Source: Flavobacterium sp. (GTDB lineage: Bacteria > Bacteroidota > Bacteroidia > Flavobacteriales > Flavobacteriaceae). Taken from it: a stretch of 13,892 nucleotides of DNA. Within the stretch, counting starts at the first letter, position 1. Each line of letters opens with the position of its first letter. The stretch is taken from contig DMHA01000149.1 of assembly GCA_003449615.1 (NCBI GenBank), positions 1 through 13,892 on the forward strand, read 5' to 3'. A model generated the notes under the pieces. The model did not search any database and had not been told where the DNA came from. It saw only the letters and a program-made list of their open reading frames with translations. Below are positions 1-8,588 of the stretch, in pieces. The translations under genes and the position numbers were made by a program.

Positions 1-22
1 AAATCTTAACGCATCAGCAGTA
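1..22. mobile_element. Terminal end of the IS4-family element (transposase-proximal end), second view
   Basis: These 22 bases equal the last 22 bases of the insertion sequence at 12568-13891; with base 23 the identity to 13870-13892 is 23 of 23. They contain the terminal inverted-repeat core TTAACGCATCAG. The sequence to their right is GH3 signal-peptide coding sequence. This is either the same IS end seen twice, because the window is a linearised circle or tandem unit, or the end of a second copy of the IS. Confidence 0.9.
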
Positions 23-31
23 ATTTGTAAT
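23..31. repeat. Target-site duplication, right copy (ATTTGTAAT)
   Basis: ATTTGTAAT directly follows the IS end and matches 12559-12567, which directly precedes the other end of the IS. A direct repeat of this size fits an IS4-family insertion. The exact length (7 to 9 bp) is ambiguous, because the IS ends share bases with the target and the target itself contains two tandem ATTTGTAATT units (23-42). The restored sequence is the same for the 7-bp and 9-bp readings. Confidence 0.75.
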
Positions 32-44
32 TATTTGTAATTCT

Positions 45-2195
45 ATGTTAGTTCTAAGCACCAAAGCACAAGAAAATAAAAATTCAACATCAATTGAAGC
101 TAAAGTTGAAAGTATAATTTCAACCTTAACTTTAGAAGAGAAAGTAGCCTTGTGTCACGCACAATCTAAATTTAGTTCACCCGGTGTTGAAAGACTCGGC
201 ATTCCAGAACTTTGGATGTCCGATGGTCCTCACGGGGTTCGAGGAGAAATCAATTGGGACAATTGGGGTTATGCCAATTGGGCCAATGATTCCATAACTG
301 CCTTTCCAGCTTTAACTTGTTTGGCTTCGACGTTTAATCCTAAATTAGCTAAAGACTATGGAATAAGCATTGGAGAAGAAGCACGTTACAGAAAAAAAGA
401 TGTGTTATTAGGTCCTGGAGTAAATATGTATCGAACCCCACTCAATGGTCGAAATTTTGAATACATGGGCGAAGATCCGTTTTTAGCTTCAAAAATGGTG
501 ATTCCTTACATTCAAGGCGTTCAGCAAAACGGAGTTGCCGCTTGCGTCAAGCATTATGCGCTTAACAATCAAGAATTGGGAAGAAATCATATCAATGTAG
601 AAGTTAGTGATAGAGCCTTGCACGAAATCTATCTACCTGCATTTAAAGCTGCTGTTACCGAGGGAAAGGTTTGGTCCATAATGGGAGCCTACAACCAGTT
701 CAGAGGACAGTTTTGTTGCCATAATGAGCTGTTATTAAATAAAATATTAAAAAAAGATTGGAACTTTGATGGAGTAGTAATATCCGATTGGGGAGGCACA
801 CACAACACCAAACTAGCTGCTCTTAATGGCTTAGATTTAGAAATGGGAACCGGAACAGATGGATTGACATCCTCCTCAAAAAACGCTTACGATGCTTATT
901 ATTTGGCCAATCCTTTTTTGAAAATGCTTAAAAGTGGCGAAATTAAAGAAGAAGTTTTAAATGATAAAGTGAGGCGCATTCTGCTTTTAATGTTTCGAAC
1001 CAACATGAACCCGAATCGCACTTTGGGTAGAATAAATAACCAAGAACATCTTGATGTGGCCCGAAAAATTGCTGGAGAGGGAATTGTGTTATTAAAAAAT
1101 GAGTCCTCCTTTTTTCCAATTAATGCCTCCAAAAAGACAACAATTGCAGTGATTGGCGAAAATGCTACAAAATCAATGACCCTAGGAGGCGGTTCGTCTG
1201 AATTGAAAGCATTGAGCGAAATAACTCCTTTAGAAGGATTGAAAAATCGATACAAAAACGCAACAATAATTCACGCTATGGGTTATGCCTCGGGTCCTTC
1301 GTCTTACGGCAAAGTTATTCCATCATCATTTGATGCAAATAAACTAAAAAAGGAAGCCATTGAAGCCGCATCAAAAGCAGATATAGTATTATTTTTTGGT
1401 GGATTAAATAAAAATCATCTGCAAGATTGTGAAGGAGTGGATAGAAAAGAATATAAATTGCCCTTTGGACAAGAGGAACTTTTGAACGAACTTTTGAAAG
1501 TAAATTCAAACCTTGCAGTAGTTTTAGTAAGCGGAAATGCCGTTGAGATGCCTTGGATTTCTAATGTAAAAGCCATCATGCAAACATGGTATTTGGGTAG
1601 TGTGGCCGGCGATGCTATTGCCGATGTTATTAGTGGAGATATAAATCCTTCAGGAAAACTGCCGTTTTCGTTTCCAAAAAAATTAAGCGATAACGCCGCA
1701 CATTCCTTCGGAGAGTTGAGTTATCCTGGAGATAAGGTCAATCAGTATTACAAAGAAGATATTTTGGTAGGGTACCGTTGGCATGACACCAAGAAAATTA
1801 AACCTCTATTTGCTTTTGGAGAAGGAATGTCCTATACCAAATTTGAACTTTCAAAATTGGATTCTGACAAGAAAGTATATTCAAAAGATGAAGCTATAAC
1901 CATCACAGGTACAGTTTCTAATAAAGGAAATCTTGATGGTGCCGAAGTAGTTCAGGTTTATATTGGCAAACTGAATTCCAAAGTGAGCAGAGCTGAAAAA
2001 GAACTAAAAGGTTTTCAAAAAGTGGAAGTTAAAAAAGGAGAAAATGCTACTTTCAAAATTTCGATTGATACTAATAGTTTGTGTTTTTATGATGAAACCA
2101 TTTCGAATTGGAATCTAGAAAAAGGCGATTATATGATTTACATCGGAAATTCATCAGCAAATATTTCGAAAAAAATAAAGATAACGATTCAATAA
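45..2195 (+). CDS. GH3 beta-glucosidase, signal-peptide start separated by IS insertion
   Basis: This glycoside hydrolase family 3 enzyme is expected to act on the non-reducing ends of beta-glucan oligosaccharides and release glucose in the periplasm. The domain order is the GH3 N-terminal barrel (about residues 20-310), the GH3 C-terminal domain (about 345-560) and a fibronectin-III-like domain (about 605-710). Visible motifs are K169-H170 in VKHYALNNQE, the nucleophile D248 in VVISDWGG, and EGVDR in the second domain. The catalytic part looks intact. The ATG at 45 is an internal methionine: upstream codons 24-44 read FVIICNS in frame, back to a stop inside the IS. The peptide starting MLVLSTKAQ has no charged N-region and only half a hydrophobic core. 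The real start is at 12533, which gives a 732-aa protein when the IS is removed. As it stands, the product is probably unexpressed or not exported. The substrate is inferred from the neighbouring GH16 gene. Confidence 0.9.
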   Translation: MLVLSTKAQENKNSTSIEAKVESIISTLTLEEKVALCHAQSKFSSPGVERLGIPELWMSDGPHGVRGEINWDNWGYANWANDSITAFPALTCLASTFNPKLAKDYGISIGEEARYRKKDVLLGPGVNMYRTPLNGRNFEYMGEDPFLASKMVIPYIQGVQQNGVAACVKHYALNNQELGRNHINVEVSDRALHEIYLPAFKAAVTEGKVWSIMGAYNQFRGQFCCHNELLLNKILKKDWNFDGVVISDWGGTHNTKLAALNGLDLEMGTGTDGLTSSSKNAYDAYYLANPFLKMLKSGEIKEEVLNDKVRRILLLMFRTNMNPNRTLGRINNQEHLDVARKIAGEGIVLLKNESSFFPINASKKTTIAVIGENATKSMTLGGGSSELKALSEITPLEGLKNRYKNATIIHAMGYASGPSSYGKVIPSSFDANKLKKEAIEAASKADIVLFFGGLNKNHLQDCEGVDRKEYKLPFGQEELLNELLKVNSNLAVVLVSGNAVEMPWISNVKAIMQTWYLGSVAGDAIADVISGDINPSGKLPFSFPKKLSDNAAHSFGELSYPGDKVNQYYKEDILVGYRWHDTKKIKPLFAFGEGMSYTKFELSKLDSDKKVYSKDEAITITGTVSNKGNLDGAEVVQVYIGKLNSKVSRAEKELKGFQKVEVKKGENATFKISIDTNSLCFYDETISNWNLEKGDYMIYIGNSSANISKKIKITIQ

Positions 2196-2270
2196 AATTA
2201 GGAAATTCCCAATAAAAAAAGTTAAAGCCATATTACCCCCAAAACTGGACTTTGCAAGGTTTTTAAATGG

Positions 2271-2348
2271 TTATTTTTGTTCCAAAACCGAAGATTCTCT
2301 GATGTTTAATTGACCATTCAGCACAATAGTTTGTGGTTTGAAAGTGGT
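2271..2348 (-). pseudogene. Probable 3' remnant of a LacI-family regulator gene
   Basis: The last 25 codons of the chimeric ORF (TTFKPQ through the stop) read like the extreme C-terminus of a LacI/GalR-type repressor. The segment lies 75 bp beyond the GH3 stop in convergent orientation, so a LacI gene probably followed GH3 in the parent genome. Only the tail remains; the DNA-binding and sugar-binding domains are missing. The match rests on a short motif and could be coincidental. Confidence 0.5.
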
Positions 2349-2831
2349 TAGATTTTCGAGAGCGTTCAAAATCATTCGGTGGTGACGATCACTTCCTTTT
2401 TCGGGTGAATAATACTCATACGAATCCGAAAAGACACTTAAACCCACAGCATCACGTTGTTTTTTTAGAATATTCATTAAAACTGCCGAAGCTAAAACTG
2501 AAAATCCAATCTTGTTTTTGTAAAACTCCTCTTTTTCTTCCAATTTTGGATAGTGCATCGACGACGAATTATCGATGATGATATGACAGCGCAAATTGGT
2601 GTCTTCTTCAAATTTTTTGGTGTACAATCTATCGGTTTTGGCAAACAATTTCCAGTCGATATGCTTGGTGCTTTCGCCCACATTATACACCTTATGCTCT
2701 GCAAATTCAGCCGAAAAACCGTGAAATGGACTTTTGTGCATTCCTGATATGAACCCTTCTACAATTTGGTTCGCCAACAATTCGAGATGTTGGAAACTTG
2801 AAATTTTTTCTATTTGAGATTCAATTTTCAT
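2271..2831 (-). CDS. Chimeric ORF: N-terminal part of a DUF58 protein fused to a LacI-like C-terminal tail
   Basis: Residues 1 to about 160 match the start of a Bacteroidota DUF58 protein (von Willebrand A-like, usually beside MoxR ATPases). They include GESTKHIDWKLFAKTDRLY at 52-70 and the MIDAS-like DNSSSM at 87-92. Such proteins are normally about 290 aa, and the sequence should continue past HHRMILNALENL with the rest of the vWA fold. Here it changes at about residue 161 (near 2346-2352) to a 25-residue tail containing TIVLNGQLNIRESS. This resembles the last beta strand and the VL-x3-L-x2-R-x-SS ending of LacI-family regulators. Neither parent gene is complete: the DUF58 part lacks its C-terminal third and the LacI part is only the tail. 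The MoxR partner is absent. The fusion product is probably non-functional. The DUF58 call is strong from memory of the family; the LacI-tail call is moderate. Confidence 0.8.
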   Translation of the reverse strand: MKIESQIEKISSFQHLELLANQIVEGFISGMHKSPFHGFSAEFAEHKVYNVGESTKHIDWKLFAKTDRLYTKKFEEDTNLRCHIIIDNSSSMHYPKLEEKEEFYKNKIGFSVLASAVLMNILKKQRDAVGLSVFSDSYEYYSPEKGSDRHHRMILNALENLTTFKPQTIVLNGQLNIRESSVLEQK

Positions 2832-2932
2832 CTTTCAAATATAGACAAAGATTTTTGATTTTGGCTTTTTGCAAATATTTAAGACAAACCGAACAAAGCG
2901 CGTAATAATTGATGAAATAATTTCTGCAAATA

Positions 2933-3805
2933 TTACAAAACTCTTTTTACTCCTATAAATTGTTTTTTGAATTCTTTGGGTGTTATGTTTTTTGCCTGTT
3001 TGAACAATCTGTTAAAATTAGCTATATTGTTAAACCCACATTTATAACTTATTTCTCCGATGCTTAATTCCGTTTCTAACAACCATCTCGAGGCAAAACT
3101 AATTCGGGTGTCATTCAAATAATGAATAAAAGTTTTTCCTGTTCTTTGTTTGATAAACCTATTGAAAGAAACGGCGCTCATGTTGACCAATTCTGAAATT
3201 TCATCCAGCGTAATGGTCTTAGAGAAATTTTCTTGAATGTAATCATACACTTTTTTAATCTTGTCGCTATTGTGAAAATCTTCTTTTTCCTTACAAGAGA
3301 TTGAAAGGGATTTTTGATCTTCTGAAAGAGCCAAATCATTCAAGATAGACACAAATTCTAGGTAATATTGCAAACCTGTAGTTCGAGACAAAAGCATGAT
3401 TCGAGGCATCATTAAGTTTGTTGTTTCACGAGAAAAAAGAATACCATGTTTTGCCCTGTTAAACATATCACTAATGGGTTTGAAAATTCTTCTTGATAAC
3501 ATTTTTTTATCAAACAGGTCATTGTGAATATGAATAGTAATTTCATAAATCTCTTGACAAGTACAATTATGCAGTTCCCATCCATGAACCACATTTGGCC
3601 CCACCATTACAAGTTCTAAGTCGTCTATTTCGTCCGTGTGATCGCCAACAATTCTCCTGACTCCTTTTCCTCTATAAATAAAGTTCAGTTCATATTCAGG
3701 ATGAAAGTGTATGGGAAAATCAAAATTATTTTTGACTCTCTGCTCCACCAAAAAACTATCTTCGGGAATCAGTCTCGTGATTTCTCTGTAAGCGTCCTTA
3801 ATCAT
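2933..3805 (-). CDS. AraC-family transcriptional regulator with cupin-like sensor domain
   Basis: This is a cytoplasmic one-component regulator. The N-terminal half has the cupin-like pattern typical of flavobacterial AraC regulators (FDFPIHFHPEYELNFIYRGKG, then VGPNVVHGW). The C-terminal 100 residues (about 190-285 of 290) carry the double helix-turn-helix AraC domain, with ITLDEISELVNMSAVSFNRF as the first helix-turn-helix and SIGEISYKCGFNNIANFNRL as the second. No transmembrane segment is seen. I chose the start MIKDAYREITRL at 3805. The frame opens to an ATG at 3880, but that would add 25 residues not expected for the family and would cover the direct repeat at 3857-3871, a likely operator. 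It is divergent from susC and probably activates it in response to an imported sugar; the ligand is unknown. Confidence 0.9.
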   Translation of the reverse strand: MIKDAYREITRLIPEDSFLVEQRVKNNFDFPIHFHPEYELNFIYRGKGVRRIVGDHTDEIDDLELVMVGPNVVHGWELHNCTCQEIYEITIHIHNDLFDKKMLSRRIFKPISDMFNRAKHGILFSRETTNLMMPRIMLLSRTTGLQYYLEFVSILNDLALSEDQKSLSISCKEKEDFHNSDKIKKVYDYIQENFSKTITLDEISELVNMSAVSFNRFIKQRTGKTFIHYLNDTRISFASRWLLETELSIGEISYKCGFNNIANFNRLFKQAKNITPKEFKKQFIGVKRVL

Positions 3806-3856
3806 AATAAAATTTTGTATGTAATAATTTAAAGTGGAATTAATTTCATAATTAGT

Positions 3857-3892
3857 AAAAAATTGATTAATAAATGACAAAAATTGATTAAT
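3857..3892. promoter_or_regulatory. Direct repeat, candidate AraC-regulator binding site
   Basis: AAAAATTGATTAAT occurs twice, at 3858-3871 and 3879-3892, on the same strand, with a 21-bp period (two helical turns). Direct half-sites about 21 bp apart are the usual AraC-family arrangement. The downstream copy lies just upstream of the -7 element at 3912, which suits activation of susC. Assignment to the adjacent regulator is an inference from position. Confidence 0.55.
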
Positions 3893-3911
3893 TTAAAATT
3901 CACAATAGAAT

Positions 3912-3919
3912 TACTTTTG
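3912..3919 (+). promoter_or_regulatory. Candidate -7 promoter element of the susCD operon
   Basis: TACTTTTG matches the Bacteroidota sigma-ABfr -7 consensus TAnnTTTG exactly. The nearest upstream TTG (3884-3886) is 25 nt away, longer than the usual spacing of about 19-21. A weak -33 element is what an activator-dependent promoter would show. Transcription would start near 3926 and leave a leader of about 60 nt with a small hairpin (TTTCTT at 3933-3938 pairing with AAGAAA at 3943-3948). Confidence 0.5.
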
Positions 3920-3987
3920 TAAATATATTGCATTTCTTGACTAAGAAACAATACAATTAACAATTAACTAACCAAAATTTTAGAAAA

Positions 3988-6900
3988 ATGAAATTAACAA
4001 AAGTACTTATTTTTTGTTTTTTATCTGTTCTATTCTCCGTTTATGGACAAGCACAAGATGTTTCCATAAAAGGAAAAGTAATAGACGAAAGCGGATTACC
4101 CATTCCAGGAGCTTCGGTCCTAATTAAGGGAACTACGAAAGCAACTTCTTCGGACATGGATGGAAATTTCCAAATAAAAGCCGATTCAAATGGCACTTTA
4201 GTTTTTAGTTTCGTAGGTTACGGAACACTACAAGAAGCCATAAAAGGTCGAACTACTATTAATGTAAACCTAAAACCTGAATCGCAAGCTTTGCAGGAAG
4301 TGGTTGTGATAGGATACGGTTCTCAGAAAAAAAAGGAAATAACTGGAGCTGTATCGGTTGTAGATAGCAAAGCTTTAGACATTTTGAAACCCATTAGAAT
4401 CGAACAAGCCTTACAAGGTACTGTTTCTGGGGTGAATGTAACCACTACTTCTGGATCTCCTGGAGCCGCACTAGATATTAGGATTAGGGGTATTGCTACA
4501 AACGGAGACGCTTCTCCACTTGTTATAATTGATGGATATATAGGAGAACTTGGATTATTAAACCCTAATGATGTAGAGTCGATGACGGTATTAAAAGATG
4601 CTCAAGCGGCCATCTATGGGTCGGCTGCTGCCAATGGGGTTATTTTAGTAACTACTAGAACGGGCAAAAAGAATTCTAAAGGCAAATTGTCTTTCAACAC
4701 TTATACAGGTTTTCAAGAAACTGCAAAAACCTTATCTACCTTAAATGCTACTCAATATGCTGCTTTACTGAATGAAAGTTATGCTAATGGAGGTAAAGCC
4801 TTACCTTATCCAATATTAAATTCAAATTTAGGAACAGGAACCGATTGGCAAAAAGAGGTTTTTGGTGCAAGTGTTCCTATTATTAGTCATGATTTAACTT
4901 TTTCGGGAGGATCAGAGAAAATTTCTTATTCTGTAAGTGGTTCACACTTAGATCAAGAGGGAATTGTTGGCGGAGATAAATCTGGGTTTTTAAGAAATAC
5001 TGCAAGAGTTTCCTTGAATGCTGACGTTTCAGAAAAATTGAAATTAAAATCAAATGTTATTTATACCTATTTTAACAGAAGAACTTTACTAGAAAACGGA
5101 AACGCATCCGTACTTTTAAACGCTGTTAATGCACCATCTGTTATTGCACCTTATGACACTAACGGTAATCATACATTATTTCCAGGTGGAAGTTTAGGAA
5201 ACGAAATGATCAATCCATTAGCGCAAATAGAAAACACTTACAATAATTATAATTTCAAACAAATCAGTGGTAATTTCGGATTGGATTATAAACTGTTTAA
5301 AGATTTTGTAATTTCAAGCAACTTGGGTTTTAAATCGGCGAACAGCGAAAGCAAATCATTCTTCCCTGTGGTAGAATATGGTAGCGGAAAAGTATTTAAC
5401 ACTCCTAGAAGTACTGTTAATCAAAGTGCAGTAAATGACAATAGTTATTCTTTTGACCTTTTTGGAACTTACACAAAAACAATTGCAGATGATCACAAAA
5501 TTACTGCAATGGTGGGTAATACCGTCTATAAAGAATATGGCAATGGATTAGGTGCCACTGGCTATGATGTACCAAATAATTCTTGGGATTTTGCAGATAT
5601 TGCTTTAACCAAAGGTGCACCACCAGTAGGAGTAAATCCAGCATCTTCATACATTTATGACGAACGACGTCTTTCTTACTTTACAAGAGTTCAGTATGAT
5701 TATAAAGGGAAATACTTATTGTCAGGGATGTATCGTCGTGATGCTTCTACCAAATTTGGACCAAGCAACAAGGTAGGATATTTTCCATCAGTTACTGCAG
5801 GTTGGTTAATATCTGACGAAGGCTTCTTTGGAGAATCTAAAATCATCAATTTTTTGAAGCTAAGAGGAAGTTATGGCATCGTTGGTAATGATAGAATACC
5901 AAATAATGGTTACATTTCACAATTATCAGGAGAAGCAACTTATTTATTTGACGGTGCTTTAGTCAATGGAGTAGCAACAGGACAAATCCCTAATGAAAAA
6001 CTAAAATGGGAACAAGCTGAGAAAATTGATGTAGGATTGGATGTCAATTTATTGGATAATAAAATTAATATCGTAGCTGATTATTTTATCGATACAAGAA
6101 AAGATTTGTTAGTTCCTGGTATCCCAGTATCTGGTACTCTTGGCGGGGCAGCTCCAGGTGCGTCCAATCCAACAATTAATGCTGGAGAGGTAAGAAACGA
6201 GGGATTTGAGTTTGCTATAAACTATAAAAATAAGTTCTCAGAAAACTTCAGTATGAGTTTAGGTTATAATGTAACATTGCTAAAAAATAATGTCACTTAT
6301 ATAAACGGCACTGATTTTCTAGCCGGTGGTGTTTTTGGCATTGGTCAACAAGCACCTTCCAGAATGGAAGTAGGTCATTCAATAGGCTATTTTTATGGGT
6401 TGAAAACGGATGGAATTTTTCAAAATCAAGCTGAAGTAGATGCTCATCCATCTCAATTAGCGATTGGAGCGAATGCTTCTCCAGGTGATCTTAGATATGT
6501 CGATGTTAATGGTGATGGTGAAATTGGCTTTGATGATAGAACTGATATTGGTGATCCGATTCCTGAAGCTACAATGGGTTTCAACGTACAATTAAATTAC
6601 AAAGGGTTTGATTTTTCGATGTATTCTTTTGCGTCTGTTGGAAATGATATGGTTCGTAATTATGAAAGCATATCAGACGATGCGAATCGATTAACTTATG
6701 TGTTAGACAGATGGACTGGTGAAGGAACAAGTAATACCGTTCCTAAAGTTAGTACTGGGGGAAACACCAATAGAGTATTTTCAGATTATTTTGTAGAGGA
6801 TGCTTCTTATTTCAGAATACAAAGTGCTCAGCTAGGCTATTCGATAAATCCTAATTTTATTCAAAAATCAGGAATATCTAAAGTAAGATTGTATGCAGGT

Positions 6901-7041
6901 GTAAATAATTTGTACACTTTTACAAAATACAAAGGTTATGACCCAGGTGCTTCAAATGGGGCTCCCATTGGAGGTGGTATAGACGATGGCTTTTACCCTA
7001 TTCCAAGAACCTACCTATTAGGTTTAAACATTAATTTCTAA
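3988..7041 (+). CDS. susC: SusC/RagA-type TonB-dependent outer-membrane glycan transporter
   Basis: This outer-membrane barrel imports oligosaccharides using energy from TonB/ExbBD. A signal peptide (MKLTKVLIFCFLSVLFSVYG, cleavage near AQ/D) is followed by a carboxypeptidase-regulatory-like domain (about residues 24-97; IKGKVIDESGLPIPGASVLI). Next come the TonB-box region EVVVIGYG at 104-111, the plug domain (about 113-225; IRIRGIATNGDASPLVIIDG, YGSAAANGVILVTT) and the 22-stranded barrel. The chain ends in phenylalanine (LLGLNINF), as expected for barrel assembly. At 1017 aa it is full length. It is the first gene of the PUL operon, 11 bp ahead of susD, with which it should form the SusCD complex. 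The symbol denotes the family; the cargo, probably beta-1,3-glucan oligosaccharides, is inferred from the GH16 and GH3 neighbours. Confidence 0.96.
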   Translation: MKLTKVLIFCFLSVLFSVYGQAQDVSIKGKVIDESGLPIPGASVLIKGTTKATSSDMDGNFQIKADSNGTLVFSFVGYGTLQEAIKGRTTINVNLKPESQALQEVVVIGYGSQKKKEITGAVSVVDSKALDILKPIRIEQALQGTVSGVNVTTTSGSPGAALDIRIRGIATNGDASPLVIIDGYIGELGLLNPNDVESMTVLKDAQAAIYGSAAANGVILVTTRTGKKNSKGKLSFNTYTGFQETAKTLSTLNATQYAALLNESYANGGKALPYPILNSNLGTGTDWQKEVFGASVPIISHDLTFSGGSEKISYSVSGSHLDQEGIVGGDKSGFLRNTARVSLNADVSEKLKLKSNVIYTYFNRRTLLENGNASVLLNAVNAPSVIAPYDTNGNHTLFPGGSLGNEMINPLAQIENTYNNYNFKQISGNFGLDYKLFKDFVISSNLGFKSANSESKSFFPVVEYGSGKVFNTPRSTVNQSAVNDNSYSFDLFGTYTKTIADDHKITAMVGNTVYKEYGNGLGATGYDVPNNSWDFADIALTKGAPPVGVNPASSYIYDERRLSYFTRVQYDYKGKYLLSGMYRRDASTKFGPSNKVGYFPSVTAGWLISDEGFFGESKIINFLKLRGSYGIVGNDRIPNNGYISQLSGEATYLFDGALVNGVATGQIPNEKLKWEQAEKIDVGLDVNLLDNKINIVADYFIDTRKDLLVPGIPVSGTLGGAAPGASNPTINAGEVRNEGFEFAINYKNKFSENFSMSLGYNVTLLKNNVTYINGTDFLAGGVFGIGQQAPSRMEVGHSIGYFYGLKTDGIFQNQAEVDAHPSQLAIGANASPGDLRYVDVNGDGEIGFDDRTDIGDPIPEATMGFNVQLNYKGFDFSMYSFASVGNDMVRNYESISDDANRLTYVLDRWTGEGTSNTVPKVSTGGNTNRVFSDYFVEDASYFRIQSAQLGYSINPNFIQKSGISKVRLYAGVNNLYTFTKYKGYDPGASNGAPIGGGIDDGFYPIPRTYLLGLNINF

Positions 7042-7052
7042 AAATAAGAAAA

Positions 7053-8579
7053 ATGAAAAAGTATATTTATATAGCAATAGCAAGTTTGACTCTCTTTTCA
7101 ACGGCTGTTATTTCTTGCACTGATGAATTTGTTGAACGTCCTGTTCAATACTCTATAGACTCTGAGAATTATTTTAATTCAAAAACTGATTATGAAAATG
7201 CCTTAATTGGTGCCTATGATATGTTACAATCCTCCTTTATCAATGTTTTGATGGGCGAGATTGCTTCTGATAATACCTTTGCAGGTGGTAATGGTCCGAA
7301 TGATGTACCAGGCTATCAATCAGTAGATGATATGATTCATACTCCTGTGAATGCTCAAATCAAGCAATTGTGGGATTGGATGTTTGCAGGCGTTCAAAGA
7401 TGCAATTACATTATGGAATTTAAGGATAAAACTGATTTTGTGGGCAAAAACCAGATCATTGCACAAACTCGTTTTCTTAGAGCCTATTATCATTTTGAAT
7501 TGGTAAAATGGTTTGGCGGAATTCCAATGAAAGGCGATAAAAGATTTTCGACTGGTGACGAAAAATCCATTCCACGTTCATCTGTTAGTGATGTTTATGC
7601 TTCAATCGAAGCCGACTTAATTTATGCTTCGCAAAATCTAAGCTCAATAGCGGCACAAAAAGGAAGAGCAACCAGCGGTGCTGCATTAGCTTTGTTAGGC
7701 AAAGCCTATTTGTATCAAGGAAAATACACAGAAGCAGCTGATACCTTTGAAACCCTAATTTCTACAAATAATTATCGTTTAGTAACCACAGCAGATTTGA
7801 CTCCTCAACAAATTACAGATGGATTAACTCCTTTTGGAAGTATTTTTGAAGACGCTGGAGAAAATGGTCCTGAATCTGTTTTTGAAATACAATATACCGA
7901 TGTTGAAGGTGGAAGTTATAGTGGAATGCAAAACATTGAAGGCAATGTAGCCGTAGGTTTTGCTGGACCATTTGGTTATGAAGGCCCAGTATTTGCCGAT
8001 GGAAACAACTTTAATCTCCCTACCCCAAAAATTGTAAGTGCTTTTACAACTGGCGACCTTAGAAAAGACGTCACTATTTTAGATATGGCTACTTGGATTC
8101 CTGCTCATCCTGGATCAAAATACACCAAACAACACGAAGACACAGGATTCTTCAACAGAAAGTATATCCCAAGAACAAGAAGACCAGAAGCAGCAGGAGA
8201 TGTTAAATTGACAAGCCCTAATAATTACAGAGCCATTCGTTATGCTGATGTTTTATTGATGGCTGCTGAAGCTAATAATAAAAAAACTAATAATGATGAT
8301 GCAAAAGCTAGAAATTATTTAAATATGGTTAGAGACAGAGCTTTTGGAGATGTAAATCATAGAATTACAGCTTCTGGAACCGCCTTGTATGATGCAATTT
8401 TAGCTGAAAGAAGAGTAGAATTGGCAGGCGAAGGACATCGTTTCTTTGATTTAGTAAGAACCGGAAAAGCAGCACAAGAAATAGATGGATTTGTAACTGG
8501 AAAACATGAATTATTCCCTATTCCTTTAGAAGAGATTCAATTCGCAGCAGGAAATTGGGCACAAAACCCTAATTATTAA
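7053..8579 (+). CDS. susD: SusD/RagB-family surface glycan-binding lipoprotein
   Basis: This lipoprotein forms the extracellular lid of the SusC transporter and binds glycan. The lipobox is VIS-C22, followed by TDEF, an acidic stretch fitting the Bacteroidota surface-export signal. The N-terminal SusD-like region (YFNSKTDYENALIGAYDML) and TPR-like helices (FLRAYYHFELVKWFGGIP; GKAYLYQGKYTEA) precede the C-terminal RagB/SusD domain (RYADVLLMAAEANNK, ILAERRVELAGEGHRFFDLV). It closes with the classic LFPIPLEEI ... QNPNY tail. At 508 aa it is full length. It sits 11 bp after susC and 9 bp before the next lipoprotein gene, so it is cotranscribed with them. Confidence 0.96.
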   Translation: MKKYIYIAIASLTLFSTAVISCTDEFVERPVQYSIDSENYFNSKTDYENALIGAYDMLQSSFINVLMGEIASDNTFAGGNGPNDVPGYQSVDDMIHTPVNAQIKQLWDWMFAGVQRCNYIMEFKDKTDFVGKNQIIAQTRFLRAYYHFELVKWFGGIPMKGDKRFSTGDEKSIPRSSVSDVYASIEADLIYASQNLSSIAAQKGRATSGAALALLGKAYLYQGKYTEAADTFETLISTNNYRLVTTADLTPQQITDGLTPFGSIFEDAGENGPESVFEIQYTDVEGGSYSGMQNIEGNVAVGFAGPFGYEGPVFADGNNFNLPTPKIVSAFTTGDLRKDVTILDMATWIPAHPGSKYTKQHEDTGFFNRKYIPRTRRPEAAGDVKLTSPNNYRAIRYADVLLMAAEANNKKTNNDDAKARNYLNMVRDRAFGDVNHRITASGTALYDAILAERRVELAGEGHRFFDLVRTGKAAQEIDGFVTGKHELFPIPLEEIQFAAGNWAQNPNY

Positions 8580-8588
8580 AACAATATA

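Noticed and set aside
899..1509. Minus-strand ORFs inside the GH3 gene
   Set aside because: They lie opposite a well-conserved coding frame, have no recognisable domain or start signal, and are shadows.
45..2195. ATG at 45 as the natural start of a cytoplasmic GH3
   Set aside because: The upstream codons continue in frame with signal-peptide-like residues and join to a better start with a ribosome-binding site at 12533.
2196..2270. Bidirectional terminator between GH3 and the convergent ORF
   Set aside because: Only short, interrupted pairing (AAAAC against GTTTT around 2240-2265) is visible, too weak to annotate.
2832..2932. CRISPR repeats or a small RNA gene between the chimera and the AraC gene
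   Set aside because: The 100-bp AT-rich gap shows no repeated units and no structured element.
3806..3880. Longer AraC protein starting at 3880
   Set aside because: The extra 25 residues do not look like the family N-terminus and would place coding sequence over the direct repeat; the ATG at 3805 starts with the expected MIKDAYREI.
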